Source: Pseudomonadota bacterium (GTDB lineage: Bacteria; Myxococcota_A; Polyangia; Polyangiales; Polyangiaceae). From it: a stretch of 8,172 nucleotides of DNA. The position numbers and the translations under genes are program-made. The stretch spans positions 1 to 8,172 of the forward strand of contig JAEYYX010000103.1 in assembly GCA_023428245.1 (NCBI GenBank), read 5' to 3'. The notes beneath the pieces were generated by a model. That model did no database searches. It had not been told where the DNA came from and saw only the letters and a program-made list of their open reading frames with translations. Positions 1 to 6,522 of the stretch are shown here, one piece after another (positions within the stretch are counted from its first letter, which is position 1; each line of letters starts with the position of its first letter).

Positions 1-254
1 ATGAGCCCGAGGCTGACCCACTCACGGTCTTCTCAAAGGAAGACCTCTTTCTTCTCGCCAACGCACTTCCGAGGCCTGTCCCACTCCCCAAAACGCTTCG
101 AGAAGCGATCTTGCTTCTCGCTCAGCACGGCGGGCACATAAAAAACAACGGCCCCCCCGGATGGCAGACTCTTTCGCTCGGCTACGAGAAGCTCCTGACT
201 TTACGCCTTGGATGGGCCCTCCGCGGCCTCGCCACAGATGTGATCAATCCTTAG
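1..254 (+). CDS. IS4/Tn5-like transposase, C-terminal fragment (5' end outside window)
   Basis: Reading frame 3 (codons from base 3) is open from the left edge to a TAG at 252-254 and encodes 83 residues. The stretch reading AILLLAQHGGHIKNNGPPGW, followed by QTLSLGYEKL, LTLRLGW and ALRG, matches the C-terminal signature I know from IS4-family (Tn5-like) DDE transposases: a Leu-rich helix, a GGH/GG-L turn, a GxPGWQTL motif, then a Gly-Tyr-x-Lys/Arg-Leu helix ending just before the stop. In such enzymes this region follows the catalytic glutamate and belongs to the C-terminal/dimerisation part. The catalytic DDE residues would lie left of the window, so I cannot tell whether the gene is intact. 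The spacing to the stop looks natural, and no frameshift is visible. I did not find a convincing terminal inverted repeat downstream. The ATG at base 1 is in another frame and closes early. Family level is reasonably sure; subgroup is not. Confidence 0.72.
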   Translation, partial: EPEADPLTVFSKEDLFLLANALPRPVPLPKTLREAILLLAQHGGHIKNNGPPGWQTLSLGYEKLLTLRLGWALRGLATDVINP

Positions 255-420
255 AGGTGATGGACCGGGGCCAAGAGACACACCCGGGCGCGGAGGCGTT
301 CCGAGCTCGGACGTCGAGACGAGCGCGGATGGGGAGGTGAGCGGAGGGTGGGGAAAAAGAAGGAGACCGAGCGGGGAGCTGGTTTTTCAGCCTCCCACGC
401 TGGGTCTCCTTTGACCTTCG

Positions 421-439
421 TCTCTCACGAGTTGAGAGA
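421..439 (-). terminator. Second hairpin downstream of the hydrolase, possible part of a tandem terminator
   Basis: TCTCTCA (421-427) and TGAGAGA (433-439) form a perfect 7-bp stem with a 5-base loop, 6 bases beyond the first hairpin in the direction of hydrolase transcription. No U-run follows. The tandem position supports a transcript-end role but does not prove it. Confidence 0.35.
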
Positions 440-445
440 GCGGCG

Positions 446-473
446 GAGTGGCCCCGCGAGCGGGGTGCCACTC
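446..473 (-). terminator. Hairpin downstream of the hydrolase stop, possible terminator
   Basis: Bases 446-451 (GAGTGG) pair with 468-473 (CCACTC), and 452-456 (CCCCG) pair with 461-465 (CGGGG). This leaves a 4-base loop and a 2-base bulge (466-467), a stable 11-bp GC-rich stem starting 7 bases beyond the hydrolase stop codon. No U-tract follows on the - strand, so it is either an atypical terminator or a 3'-end stabilising structure. Confidence 0.45.
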
Positions 474-479
474 CATGCG

Positions 480-2234
480 TCACTGACTCACAAAGGTCGT
501 CACGCTCTTCGCGGGCAGCGAAGCCGGGAGCGATCCGTCGGCGACAGCCACGGCCGCGCCGGCGGCCCAGTTCGCGGCAGCCGCGGTCACGTGGGGAACC
601 ATCATCGCCGGCGCCGTGCCGCCCGTGATGGCGATCGGGACGTTGACAGCTTCGTTGGTCGAGTTGATGGCGACGATGACGAGCTCGCCGTTGTCACCCT
701 TGTACGCCGAGATCTGGACGTTGTCGGGCGAGGGACCAGCCACGCGGACCGCGTGGAAGACGTCCGGGCGGATGTAACGGCTGTAGTTCCCCATCGTGTA
801 GTAGCGTTTCGCGATGGTGCTGCTGCCCTGAATGAGCGCGAGGCCTTCGTTGTCGTTCTGGTAGTAGGCTTCGTACCACCAGTAGAGCCACGCGGACGCC
901 TCGCCCACCGTCAGCGCCGAGTGGATCCAGCGGGCGACCGCGAGCCCGTTGTCGATGTTGGTCGAGGGGCCCTGCTCCGGCCAGTACATCACGCCGGACA
1001 TTTCGGTCTGCCAGACCTCCTTGTCCCGGACGCCGCCGTTCACGTCACTCGGCCATGCATAGGCGACCTGCGATTCGTACTCGTGCACGCCCAGGATGTC
1101 GAAGGCGTCCCAAGCGGCGGGATCTTTGGCGAGCCAGTGACCGTAGTCGTAGCCGCCCTCTGCCAGCTCGCCATTTTCACCCTTCCTGCAATGAGGGGCG
1201 CAAGTCATCTCGACCGCCGCGCTGATTTCGTTCGAGTAGCAGTTGCACTCGAGAGGGTCGGAGCTGTCGTAGCCGCCGTTGGCCTTATTGGTCGGTGAGA
1301 TGCTGCTCCAGACGTGGATCCAAAGGGACGCTTCGGGAGCGATCATCTTCGTTTCGGGCGCCACGGATTTGAAGATGGGCCCGGCGACCTTCACGAACTC
1401 GGCCAGCTCCTTACCCGTGTACACCATCGACTCGTATTCGTCGGTGAGCGGAGGACTGCACGGCCGGCCCTGAGAGGGAGAGCAGGACGCAAAGTCGGTC
1501 TCGTTGCCGATCGACATCGCGTAGAGGTTGTTGTCCTTGGCGTAGGTAGCGATGCGCGTGGCCCAGTCCGCGTAGCGAGCCGGGAGCAGGTGACCTCCGC
1601 CGGTCGTGCTGTTGTTGTCCTTCCAGTTGGCCGGGGCGCTCCAGCAGGAGCCGATCACGCGCGCGCCCAGGGTCCTCGCCGTTTGCCAATCGCTGGGAAC
1701 ATCACGGTGTCCCCCGTTTTCATGCATTCCGATACGGAGAATGGACAGGCCGAGCGCATTCTCCCCTTCGAGCGTGTAGAGCTGGTTCCAGGGGAGGTTC
1801 TTGTTCGAGGGCATGATCGTCGCGTTGATGCCGAAGCCGCGAATGATCTGTTTGACCTCCTGCAGTTGAACGGTGAGAACGTCCGGTTCGACCGGCGGCG
1901 CGCCGCCCGTACCGTCGCCACCACCACCGCCGACTCCAGCTCCAGCTCCGCCGCCCACAGCGCCACCACCGGCCGCGGAACCACCAGCATTGCTCCCGCC
2001 GCTCGTCGAATCGCCACCAGCTCCCGCTCCACCAGCCGCTGAACCGCCCGCCGCGCCTCCGCCCGTGGACGTTCCGCCGGACGAAGCACCTCCGGCTCCC
2101 GGGCCTGCACCGCCCGCGGCGGCGCCACCCGACCCGAGCGGAGGGTCACTGCTCGAGGGGCTACAGGCGACGGCGGGGATCCATGATAACAAAGTAAAGA
2201 GCGTAGCGGTACGAAGTCGGGATCTGCTGGTCAT
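480..2234 (-). CDS. Secreted lipoprotein glycoside hydrolase, GH30-type (xylanase/glucanase-like)
   Basis: 584 residues. I chose ATG 2234-2232 because AAAGGA lies 6 bases upstream and a lipoprotein signal follows at once: RSR, a hydrophobic stretch at 9-22, and a lipobox-like AVA-C with Cys24. Residues about 31-117 are a Gly/Ala/Ser linker, so the enzyme probably sits tethered at the cell surface or outer membrane. The catalytic region (about 118-470) looks like a clan GH-A (beta/alpha)8 barrel. It has the early motif GFGINATI (133-140), LSILRIGMHENGG (163-175), SIGNETDF with presumed acid/base Glu245, and EVWQTEMSG with presumed nucleophile Glu411. MGNYSRYIRPD (481-491) and the following beta-rich tail (SAYKG, ELVIVAINS) match the side beta-domain of GH30 xylanases and glucanases. 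An insert around 328-350 has five Cys (330, 332, 345, 349 and nearby), likely disulfides. Substrate is inferred as xylan or a beta-glucan; subfamily is not fixed. It is a monocistronic-looking gene, unrelated to the sulfur operon upstream. Confidence 0.82.
   Translation of the reverse strand: MTSRSRLRTATLFTLLSWIPAVACSPSSSDPPLGSGGAAAGGAGPGAGGASSGGTSTGGGAAGGSAAGGAGAGGDSTSGGSNAGGSAAGGGAVGGGAGAGVGGGGGDGTGGAPPVEPDVLTVQLQEVKQIIRGFGINATIMPSNKNLPWNQLYTLEGENALGLSILRIGMHENGGHRDVPSDWQTARTLGARVIGSCWSAPANWKDNNSTTGGGHLLPARYADWATRIATYAKDNNLYAMSIGNETDFASCSPSQGRPCSPPLTDEYESMVYTGKELAEFVKVAGPIFKSVAPETKMIAPEASLWIHVWSSISPTNKANGGYDSSDPLECNCYSNEISAAVEMTCAPHCRKGENGELAEGGYDYGHWLAKDPAAWDAFDILGVHEYESQVAYAWPSDVNGGVRDKEVWQTEMSGVMYWPEQGPSTNIDNGLAVARWIHSALTVGEASAWLYWWYEAYYQNDNEGLALIQGSSTIAKRYYTMGNYSRYIRPDVFHAVRVAGPSPDNVQISAYKGDNGELVIVAINSTNEAVNVPIAITGGTAPAMMVPHVTAAAANWAAGAAVAVADGSLPASLPAKSVTTFVSQ
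1884..2144 (-). repeat. Low-complexity Gly/Ala/Ser linker coding region of the hydrolase
   Basis: About 87 codons (residues 31-117) are almost only Gly, Ala, Ser and Thr, with recurring GGSAAGG, AGG and GGAGAG blocks. It connects the lipidated N terminus to the catalytic barrel. Such linkers are typical of myxobacterial surface lipoproteins and probably hold the enzyme away from the membrane. The array is degenerate, not a perfect tandem repeat. Confidence 0.8.
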
Positions 2235-2240
2235 AACGGG

Positions 2241-2246
2241 TCCTTT
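2241..2246 (-). promoter_or_regulatory. Ribosome binding site that fixes the hydrolase start
   Basis: AAAGGA on the - strand lies 6 bases before ATG 2234. It decides the start: the same frame stays open upstream to 2654, but the extension would run into the SulP gene and would bury the signal peptide inside the protein. Confidence 0.75.
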
Positions 2247-2285
2247 GAGAAGGCAGCGGTGGGGCTCCAACTGTCGGAGAAAGTC

Positions 2286-2297
2286 CAACGATCGTTG
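2286..2297. promoter_or_regulatory. Perfect 12-bp palindrome upstream of the hydrolase, candidate operator
   Basis: CAACGATCGTTG is exactly self-complementary and lies 52-63 bases upstream of the hydrolase start codon, within its likely promoter zone. A related CCAAC occurs at 2268-2272 as part of a nearby imperfect repeat. A 12-bp palindrome is expected by chance about twice per 8 kb, so position is the main argument. Confidence 0.3.
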
Positions 2298-2590
2298 AAG
2301 GTCGGATCTGTTCGCCCCCGCGATCGGCGTTAAAGCACAGATGAGCCCGGGAGACACGAGAATCGACATCCAAGAACGCGCGCCGAAGCAAGCTAAGCGC
2401 TTCCATGATCGGAGGTCTGAGCGTCCGTGAGTGTCTCGTGAGGTGCTTATCAGGCAGACGCGTTTCTCGTTCGGCGTCTTTCTTGTTGGACCGACCCGTG
2501 AGCTCAGGCCGTTCTCAACAGAATGACCAGGCGAGGAAACTTCGCCGGAGGGCCGGAGGCAGGTTTGTTTCGGCAATGAGGAGGAGCCAC

Positions 2591-4315
2591 CTAAAGGCCA
2601 GCGGCTGTCCCGAGAGTCCTCGAAGGACGGTGAGGGGACTGGCCGCTGCCCCAATAGGCTTCGAGCGCTTCATGAACGGAAACATAGCCGTATTCGTTCC
2701 GCCTCTTTTCCATGAGTCCCGTGCGCTCGAGGACGTCTCGGACGGGGCCCTTGACCCCGGCCAGGAAGAAGCGGATCTGACGCGCCTCGTACTCGCTGTC
2801 GAGCTCCTCGAGGAGTTCAGCGGCGGACGAGTCGATGTGGTTGATAGCGCTTGCATCGAGGAGGATGAGCTGGGGAGGCAGCGGCGCGGCCGCCTCGAGC
2901 TTCGCGAGTTGGTCTCGAAAATACTCAGCGTTCGCGAAGTAGAGTTGCGCGTCGAGGCGCAAGATCAGCACGCCCTCGTAGGTGACGAGACCCCTGTACC
3001 GTTTCACGTTTCTGAAGAGCTGCGTTCCAGGGACGCGGCCGAGCACGGCGAGGTGCGGCCTGGTCGTTCTCCATAAGAACCAAACGAGAGAAGCCAGAGT
3101 GCCCGCGATGAGCCCCGTCATGATGCCGAAACCGAGCGTCGCGAGAAACGAGAAAACAAGCAGGATCCCCTCGCTTTTTTGAACTCGGAAGCGCTCCCGA
3201 ACCTGGCGCAGCTCGACGAGACTGAAGACCGCGGTGACGATGATCGCGGCGAGCGCCGCCTGCGGGATGTTGCTCAACAGCGGCGTCAGGAAGAGAAGCG
3301 CGGCGAGGACGGCGACGGAGGTGACCACGGCGGAGAGGCCCGTCCGAGCGCCCGCCTGCGCGTTGACGGCGGTTCGAGAGAGGCCGCCTGCGACCGGGTA
3401 GCCTTGGAAGAATCCCGCGAACGCGTTGGCGGCCCCGAGAGCCAGGAACTCACGATCGGCGTAGAGGGGATACTTCCCCTTCTTCGCGTAGAGGCGAGCG
3501 ACGGCGATTGACTCCACGAATCCGACCATGGCGATGAGGAAGGCGCTCGGGAGAAGCTGACTCAGAAGCGCCGCGTCGAGGGGCGGGAGCGTGAAACGGG
3601 GGAGCTCCTCGGGCATCGCTCCGACCAAGCTGAGCTCTCCGCGAAAGCTCGGAACGTTCGCGAGGAGAGTGGTCGCGAAGAGGACGAAGAGCGCCCCGGG
3701 CGCTCGGGGGGCGAAGCGTTTTTGGAGCACGAGTAGAGCGATGGAGACGGCTCCTATCAGCATCGTCGCTGCATCGGCTCGGCCGAACTCGGGCGCGAGC
3801 TGGGAGACCATTTCGATGAAGTTTGTTCCTTGGATCGAACGGAGACCGAGGAGGTGCGGGAGCTGGCTGGTGGCGATGAGGAGAGCGGCGGCCGAAGTGA
3901 AGCCGCTGAGGACGGGCTGGGAGAGGAGGGTGACGAGCGCGCCGAGACGGAGTGCGCCCAGGAGGACCTGAAAGGCGGCGACCAGGAGGGCCAGGGTCGC
4001 GGCGAGGGCCGCGTAGGCGTCCGGCGAGACCGACGCGAAGCTCGAGAGCGCCGAGAGAACGAGGAGCGAATCGAGGGCCACAGGGCCGACCGAGAGCTCT
4101 CGCGATGAGCCGAGCAGCGCGTAGCCGAGGGGCGCGACGAGCGCCGCGTAGAGCCCCGCCACGGGCGGCAGCCCGATGAGCAGCGCATAGGCCATTCCCT
4201 GAGGGACCAGAAGGACGGCGGTCGTCAGACCGGCGACGAGATCTTTGCGCAGATCTCGTCCTTGAGCTGCCTTGAGGTCAGCGAGGAGAGGGAAGGGGAG
4301 CCGACGAGTCCTCAT
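2591..4315 (-). CDS. SulP-family anion transporter with C-terminal STAS domain
   Basis: 574 residues, normal for bacterial SulP proteins. It starts at ATG 4315, whose ATGA overlaps the stop of the preceding gene; the open frame further upstream would overlap that gene. Residues about 20-415 are the membrane domain: LVPQGMAYALLIGLPPVAGL (36-55) is the SulP signature, followed by SVGPVA (75-80) and YPVAGGLSRTAVNAQAGA (306-323). Multiple hydrophobic helices run to about 415. Residues about 440-555 form a STAS domain: LILRLDAQLYFANAEYF (450-466), LILLDASAINHIDSSAAELL (483-502) with the conserved Asp-Ser-Ser at 495-497, and IRFFLAGVKGPVRDVLERTG (514-533). Family members exchange or import sulfate, bicarbonate or other oxyanions. 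Its position as the last gene of a persulfide-oxidation operon suggests sulfate or sulfite as cargo, as import or export. That is inference; bicarbonate or another anion is possible. Translation is probably coupled to the upstream gene. Confidence 0.93.
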   Translation of the reverse strand: MRTRRLPFPLLADLKAAQGRDLRKDLVAGLTTAVLLVPQGMAYALLIGLPPVAGLYAALVAPLGYALLGSSRELSVGPVALDSLLVLSALSSFASVSPDAYAALAATLALLVAAFQVLLGALRLGALVTLLSQPVLSGFTSAAALLIATSQLPHLLGLRSIQGTNFIEMVSQLAPEFGRADAATMLIGAVSIALLVLQKRFAPRAPGALFVLFATTLLANVPSFRGELSLVGAMPEELPRFTLPPLDAALLSQLLPSAFLIAMVGFVESIAVARLYAKKGKYPLYADREFLALGAANAFAGFFQGYPVAGGLSRTAVNAQAGARTGLSAVVTSVAVLAALLFLTPLLSNIPQAALAAIIVTAVFSLVELRQVRERFRVQKSEGILLVFSFLATLGFGIMTGLIAGTLASLVWFLWRTTRPHLAVLGRVPGTQLFRNVKRYRGLVTYEGVLILRLDAQLYFANAEYFRDQLAKLEAAAPLPPQLILLDASAINHIDSSAAELLEELDSEYEARQIRFFLAGVKGPVRDVLERTGLMEKRRNEYGYVSVHEALEAYWGSGQSPHRPSRTLGTAAGL

Positions 4316-4770
4316 GCATCGTTCACGGAGCTGGGGGCAGTTCCGCCTCGCGGGGCGGTGGAACGAAAGGGGGAGCGCGCGAAGGCGATCATGCTCGCGA
4401 TCATCGCGAGCACGAAGACGACCGCTGGCGCCGTGAGGGTGAGCACGCTGGCTAAGGCGGGCCCTGGACAATAGCCGCCGATCCCCCAGCCGATCCCGAA
4501 GAGAGCCGAGCCGACGACGAGCCTCGCGTCGATCTTGGACAGGGGTGGATCTGAAAAGGAGGGACTCCAGAGCGGAGAGGGGCGACGGAGCACCAGGCGA
4601 TAGGTCACCCCATGGACCAAAACGGCGCCCATCATCACGAACAACAAACTCGGGTCGAAGTCACCGAAGAAGTCGAGGAACCCGATGATGCGCTCGGGCT
4701 TTGTCATCTCAGCGAGCACGAGGCCAGCGCCGAATAGGGCGCCGATCGCTACGTAGGCAAGAAACCTCAC
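4312..4770 (-). CDS. YeeE/YedE-family sulfur transport protein, C-terminal half (PmpB-like, DUF6691)
   Basis: 152 residues from GTG 4770, which overlaps the stop of the upstream gene as GTGA and has GGAGGT at 4776-4781, 5 bases away. The N terminus then reads MRFLAYVAIGALFGAGLVLA, a membrane helix. Conserved features are EMTKPERIIGFLDFFGDFDP (21-40), FVMMGAVLVHG (44-54) and GIGWGIGGYCPGPAL (92-106) with Cys101. There are about four membrane helices. It corresponds to the second half of full-length YeeE/YedE (TsuA) transporters, which take up thiosulfate using conserved Cys residues. With the adjacent gene it reconstitutes the complete transporter, as in the PmpA/PmpB pairs of bigR-type operons. 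The substrate is probably thiosulfate or another sulfane-sulfur species. Its stop overlaps the SulP start by 4 bases. Confidence 0.9.
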   Translation of the reverse strand: MRFLAYVAIGALFGAGLVLAEMTKPERIIGFLDFFGDFDPSLLFVMMGAVLVHGVTYRLVLRRPSPLWSPSFSDPPLSKIDARLVVGSALFGIGWGIGGYCPGPALASVLTLTAPAVVFVLAMIASMIAFARSPFRSTAPRGGTAPSSVNDA

Positions 4771-5192
4771 GACGCACCTCCGAGGGCTTTCATGAGCGCG
4801 ACGGTGAGCGCGCCTGAGACAATGAACGTCATCGTGGCCACGATCGAGCGCACCGAGAGGCGACTGATGCCGCAGACGCCGTGCCCCGACGTGCATCCGG
4901 AGGCGAGCCGCGTCCCGAAACCAACCAAGATCCCAGCCAGCGCGGCGCGAGCGAGCGAGCCGCCGGGTAGCGGAGCGAACGCGTCGGGCTCGAGCAGGAA
5001 GAAGACGGCGCCCGCCCCGATCAATCCGACGAGAAAGGAGAGGCGCCAGCGGCGCTCCTCGGAGGACGTCTCGCGGCTGAGGGAGGCGCCGAGGATGCCG
5101 CTGATGCCGGCGACGCGGCCGTTCAGAAGGAAAAGTGAGGTCGCGGCGAGCCCAATCAGGGCGCCGCCGAGGAGAGGGGAAATGATGTTCAT
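4767..5192 (-). CDS. YeeE/YedE-family sulfur transport protein, N-terminal half (PmpA-like)
   Basis: 141 residues from ATG 5192. Family motifs are clear: PLLGGALIGLAATSLFLLNG (6-25), RVAGISGILG (26-35), and GFGTRLASGCTSGHGVCGIS (91-110), followed by RLSVRSIVATMTFI. Cys100 and Cys107 of GCTSGHGVCG match the conserved cysteines implicated in thiosulfate passage in TsuA-type proteins. Predicted membrane helices are about 6-23, 52-68, 82-98 and 116-135. It is half the length of a fused YeeE/YedE and needs the next gene as partner; the two overlap by 4 bases, which favours balanced synthesis. No clear Shine-Dalgarno sequence precedes the ATG: the 20 bases upstream are pyrimidine-rich. The start is supported by family N-terminal homology only. 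It follows the rhodanese gene by 41 bases. Confidence 0.91.
   Translation of the reverse strand: MNIISPLLGGALIGLAATSLFLLNGRVAGISGILGASLSRETSSEERRWRLSFLVGLIGAGAVFFLLEPDAFAPLPGGSLARAALAGILVGFGTRLASGCTSGHGVCGISRLSVRSIVATMTFIVSGALTVALMKALGGAS
4776..4781 (-). promoter_or_regulatory. Strong ribosome binding site supporting a GTG start
   Basis: GGAGGT on the - strand lies inside the last codons of the preceding gene, 5 bases from GTG 4770. It fixes a GTG start overlapping the previous stop codon and argues against the longer ATG-started frame from 4896, whose first 42 residues would be antiparallel-looking Arg/His-rich sequence inside the PmpA-like gene. Confidence 0.75.
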
Positions 5193-5233
5193 GAGAAGAA
5201 GAGGAGATCAGGGTAACGAAAGTGAGGTGAGGC

Positions 5234-5554
5234 CTAGGGCGCTCGGACCGCGAGCATGCCGCCCGTGAGGTTCATGACGTTCTCGAAGCCGAGCCTCTGG
5301 AGCTCAGCTGCGGCCCGGCTGCTCCGCCCACCGGAGCGACAGAGCACCAGCACGGGCTCAGAGCGCGCCCAGCTCTTGGCGACACCTGGTAGCTGGGAGA
5401 GCGGGACGAGTTCAGCTTCGGGGAGGTGGTCTTCCGCGAATTCGTGGGGCTCGCGAACGTCCACGATCCGAGTGCCGGCAGGCAGATGCTCGAGTTCGCG
5501 CGGGCTGACTTGGCGGAGCGAAGACGAAGGTTTCGAGAAGAGAGCGGAGAACAT
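5234..5554 (-). CDS. Single-domain rhodanese (sulfurtransferase)
   Basis: 106 residues, the usual size for a one-domain rhodanese. The start at ATG 5554 has AGAAAGG 7 bases upstream. The motif TRIVDVREPHEFAEDHLPEA (28-47) is the standard Asp-Val-Arg-Glu region. LVLCRSGGRSSRAAAELQRL (69-88) contains the active-site loop with catalytic Cys72, which forms the persulfide. NLTGGMLAV (95-103) closes the domain. No signal peptide or lipobox is apparent, so it should act in the cytoplasm. Placed between a persulfide dioxygenase and sulfur transporters, it most likely moves sulfane sulfur between thiosulfate, glutathione persulfide and sulfite. In known rhodanese-dioxygenase pairs the rhodanese feeds or drains the dioxygenase. 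The family fold is certain; the physiological donor and acceptor are inference. Confidence 0.93.
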   Translation of the reverse strand: MFSALFSKPSSSLRQVSPRELEHLPAGTRIVDVREPHEFAEDHLPEAELVPLSQLPGVAKSWARSEPVLVLCRSGGRSSRAAAELQRLGFENVMNLTGGMLAVRAP

Positions 5555-5561
5555 GGTGGGG

Positions 5562-5568
5562 CCTTTCT
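5562..5568 (-). promoter_or_regulatory. Ribosome binding site of the rhodanese gene
   Basis: AGAAAGG on the - strand with a 7-base spacer to ATG 5554. It lies within the 41-base gap after the dioxygenase stop, so the rhodanese is translated independently although transcribed with the upstream gene. Confidence 0.6.
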
Positions 5569-5595
5569 AGGATGGGGGGAAGAAGAGGACGGGCG

Positions 5596-6510
5596 TTATG
5601 GCTGAGGGAGGGGCGCACCGGCGCTGTTGGTCGGCGCGCGGCGATTGAGCGGGATTTTCAGGAAGCGTCCGCCGCCCGGCTCCGGCTCAGGGAGGAATCC
5701 CCCGTAGACGTTGACTTGGATGCTTTGGAAGATGAGTCGTGGAGCGCGGAGCGTCTTGTCGCGCTTGTCGCGGAGCGTGATGAACTCGTCTTCCGTCGTC
5801 GCCGCGCGAAGCTGAACGTTGGCCTCCTTCTGGCGGAGGATCGAGGACTCGTAGCGGACCTCGCGGCCGTTCGGACGGTAGTCGTGGCCGACGAAAACGC
5901 GCGTCGAGTCCGGCAGGGAGTAGAGGACTTCGTGCACCGAATGATAGAGAGCGGCCGAACTTCCTGCGGGGAAGTCCGTGCGCCCGGTGCCATAGTCCTC
6001 CATGAACAAGGCATCTCCGGTGAAGACCGCGTCTCCGATCCAGTAGCTCAAGCACGCGGGCGTATGACCGGGAGTGGCGAGCGGGTGGACCGTGAGCGTG
6101 CCGAACGAGACTGCGCGCCCGGGCTCAAGCAGCAGATCGAACTGAGAGCCATCCACGGGGGTCTTCGGATCGAGATTGAAGATCGTTTTGAAGGTCTTTT
6201 GTACCAGAGCGATCGAAGCTCCTACGCCGATCGGTGCGCCTGTCTCTTGCTGAAGAAATCGGGCGCCGGAGAGATGATCGGCGTGAGCGTGTGTCTCGAG
6301 GATCGCGCGCAGCAGGAGTCCTTCGCTCCTGAGAGCGTCGAGAAGTCGCTGGGCCGGTGCGGTGGAGGTCTCGGAAGAGAACGCATCGTAACTCAGCACT
6401 GGATCGATGATGAGCGCGTCCTTCGAGACTGGATCCGAGACCAAGTAGCTGAGCGTGGAGGTCTCCTCATCGTAAAAGGCGGCGACCTGGGGCGTTCGAG
6501 AGCTGTCCAT
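5596..6510 (-). CDS. Persulfide dioxygenase, ETHE1/Blh-type metallo-beta-lactamase fold
   Basis: 304 residues from ATG 6510. The beta-lactamase-fold metal motif THAHADH gives His74, His76, Asp78 and His79; further ligands are His149 (TPGHT), Asp166 (TGDALF) and His209 (VGHDY). In ETHE1 enzymes only His76/His149/Asp166 equivalents bind the single iron. GTGRTDFPAG (174-183) is the Gly-Arg-Thr-Asp signature of persulfide dioxygenases, and the tail VNVYGGFLPEPE and FLKIPLNR is typical of the bacterial Blh/Pdo branch. The reaction is oxidation of glutathione persulfide with O2 to sulfite and glutathione, in the cytoplasm. It is the first gene of the operon. An in-frame extension to 6909 was rejected because it would run antisense through the divergent regulator. 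The ATG has no Shine-Dalgarno sequence, and a sigma-54 promoter at 6523-6538 would start transcription about 2 bases before it, so the mRNA is probably leaderless. The C-terminal 14 residues are Pro/Ala-rich and beyond the conserved domain. Confidence 0.93.
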   Translation of the reverse strand: MDSSRTPQVAAFYDEETSTLSYLVSDPVSKDALIIDPVLSYDAFSSETSTAPAQRLLDALRSEGLLLRAILETHAHADHLSGARFLQQETGAPIGVGASIALVQKTFKTIFNLDPKTPVDGSQFDLLLEPGRAVSFGTLTVHPLATPGHTPACLSYWIGDAVFTGDALFMEDYGTGRTDFPAGSSAALYHSVHEVLYSLPDSTRVFVGHDYRPNGREVRYESSILRQKEANVQLRAATTEDEFITLRDKRDKTLRAPRLIFQSIQVNVYGGFLPEPEPGGGRFLKIPLNRRAPTNSAGAPLPQP

Positions 6511-6522
6511 GCGAAGTATCAA

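Larger units (their letters stand above)
255..479. other. Spacer between transposase end and glycoside hydrolase 3' end
   Basis: These 225 bases hold no gene I can support. The + strand frames across it that stay open are explained by GC bias and antisense overlap with the hydrolase gene. It should contain the right end of the insertion element and the 3' untranslated region of the hydrolase. Two hairpins lie at 421-439 and 446-473. The right end of the element is not identifiable because its left-end partner is outside the window. Confidence 0.5.
2235..2590. other. Spacer between the SulP gene and the hydrolase
   Basis: 356 bases without a supportable gene. It must hold the 3' end of the sulfur operon and the promoter of the hydrolase. 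I see a 12-bp palindrome (2286-2297), a short GGCGA/TCGCC hairpin at 2530-2546 and a tandem GCCGGAGG duplication at 2544-2559. No clear sigma-70 or sigma-54 promoter and no U-tracted terminator stands out. Open frames here do not resemble any protein I know. Confidence 0.55.

Noticed and set aside
348..1298. 316-residue open frame on the + strand
   Set aside because: It lies antisense to the hydrolase gene, is rich in Arg, Val, Asp and Gly as expected from the complement of GC-biased codons, and shows no family motif.
1873..2298. Pro/Ala-rich 141-residue open frame on the + strand
   Set aside because: It is the complement of the Gly/Ala linker of the hydrolase; its composition is entirely explained by that.
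2530..2546. Terminator of the sulfur operon
   Set aside because: The GGCGA/TCGCC stem is only 5 bp with a 7-base loop and no U-tract, too weak to call.
2235..2654. N-terminal extension of the hydrolase frame up to 2654
   Set aside because: It would overlap the SulP 3' end and hide the lipoprotein signal. AAAGGA and the signal peptide fix the start at 2234.
2405..3076. 223-residue open frame on the + strand
   Set aside because: Most of it is antisense to the STAS domain of SulP, and the remaining part has no recognisable motif.
4316..4471. 52-residue N-terminal extension of SulP
   Set aside because: It would overlap the PmpB-like gene out of frame, and the Arg/His-rich sequence does not fit SulP N termini. 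The ATGA overlap start is more plausible.
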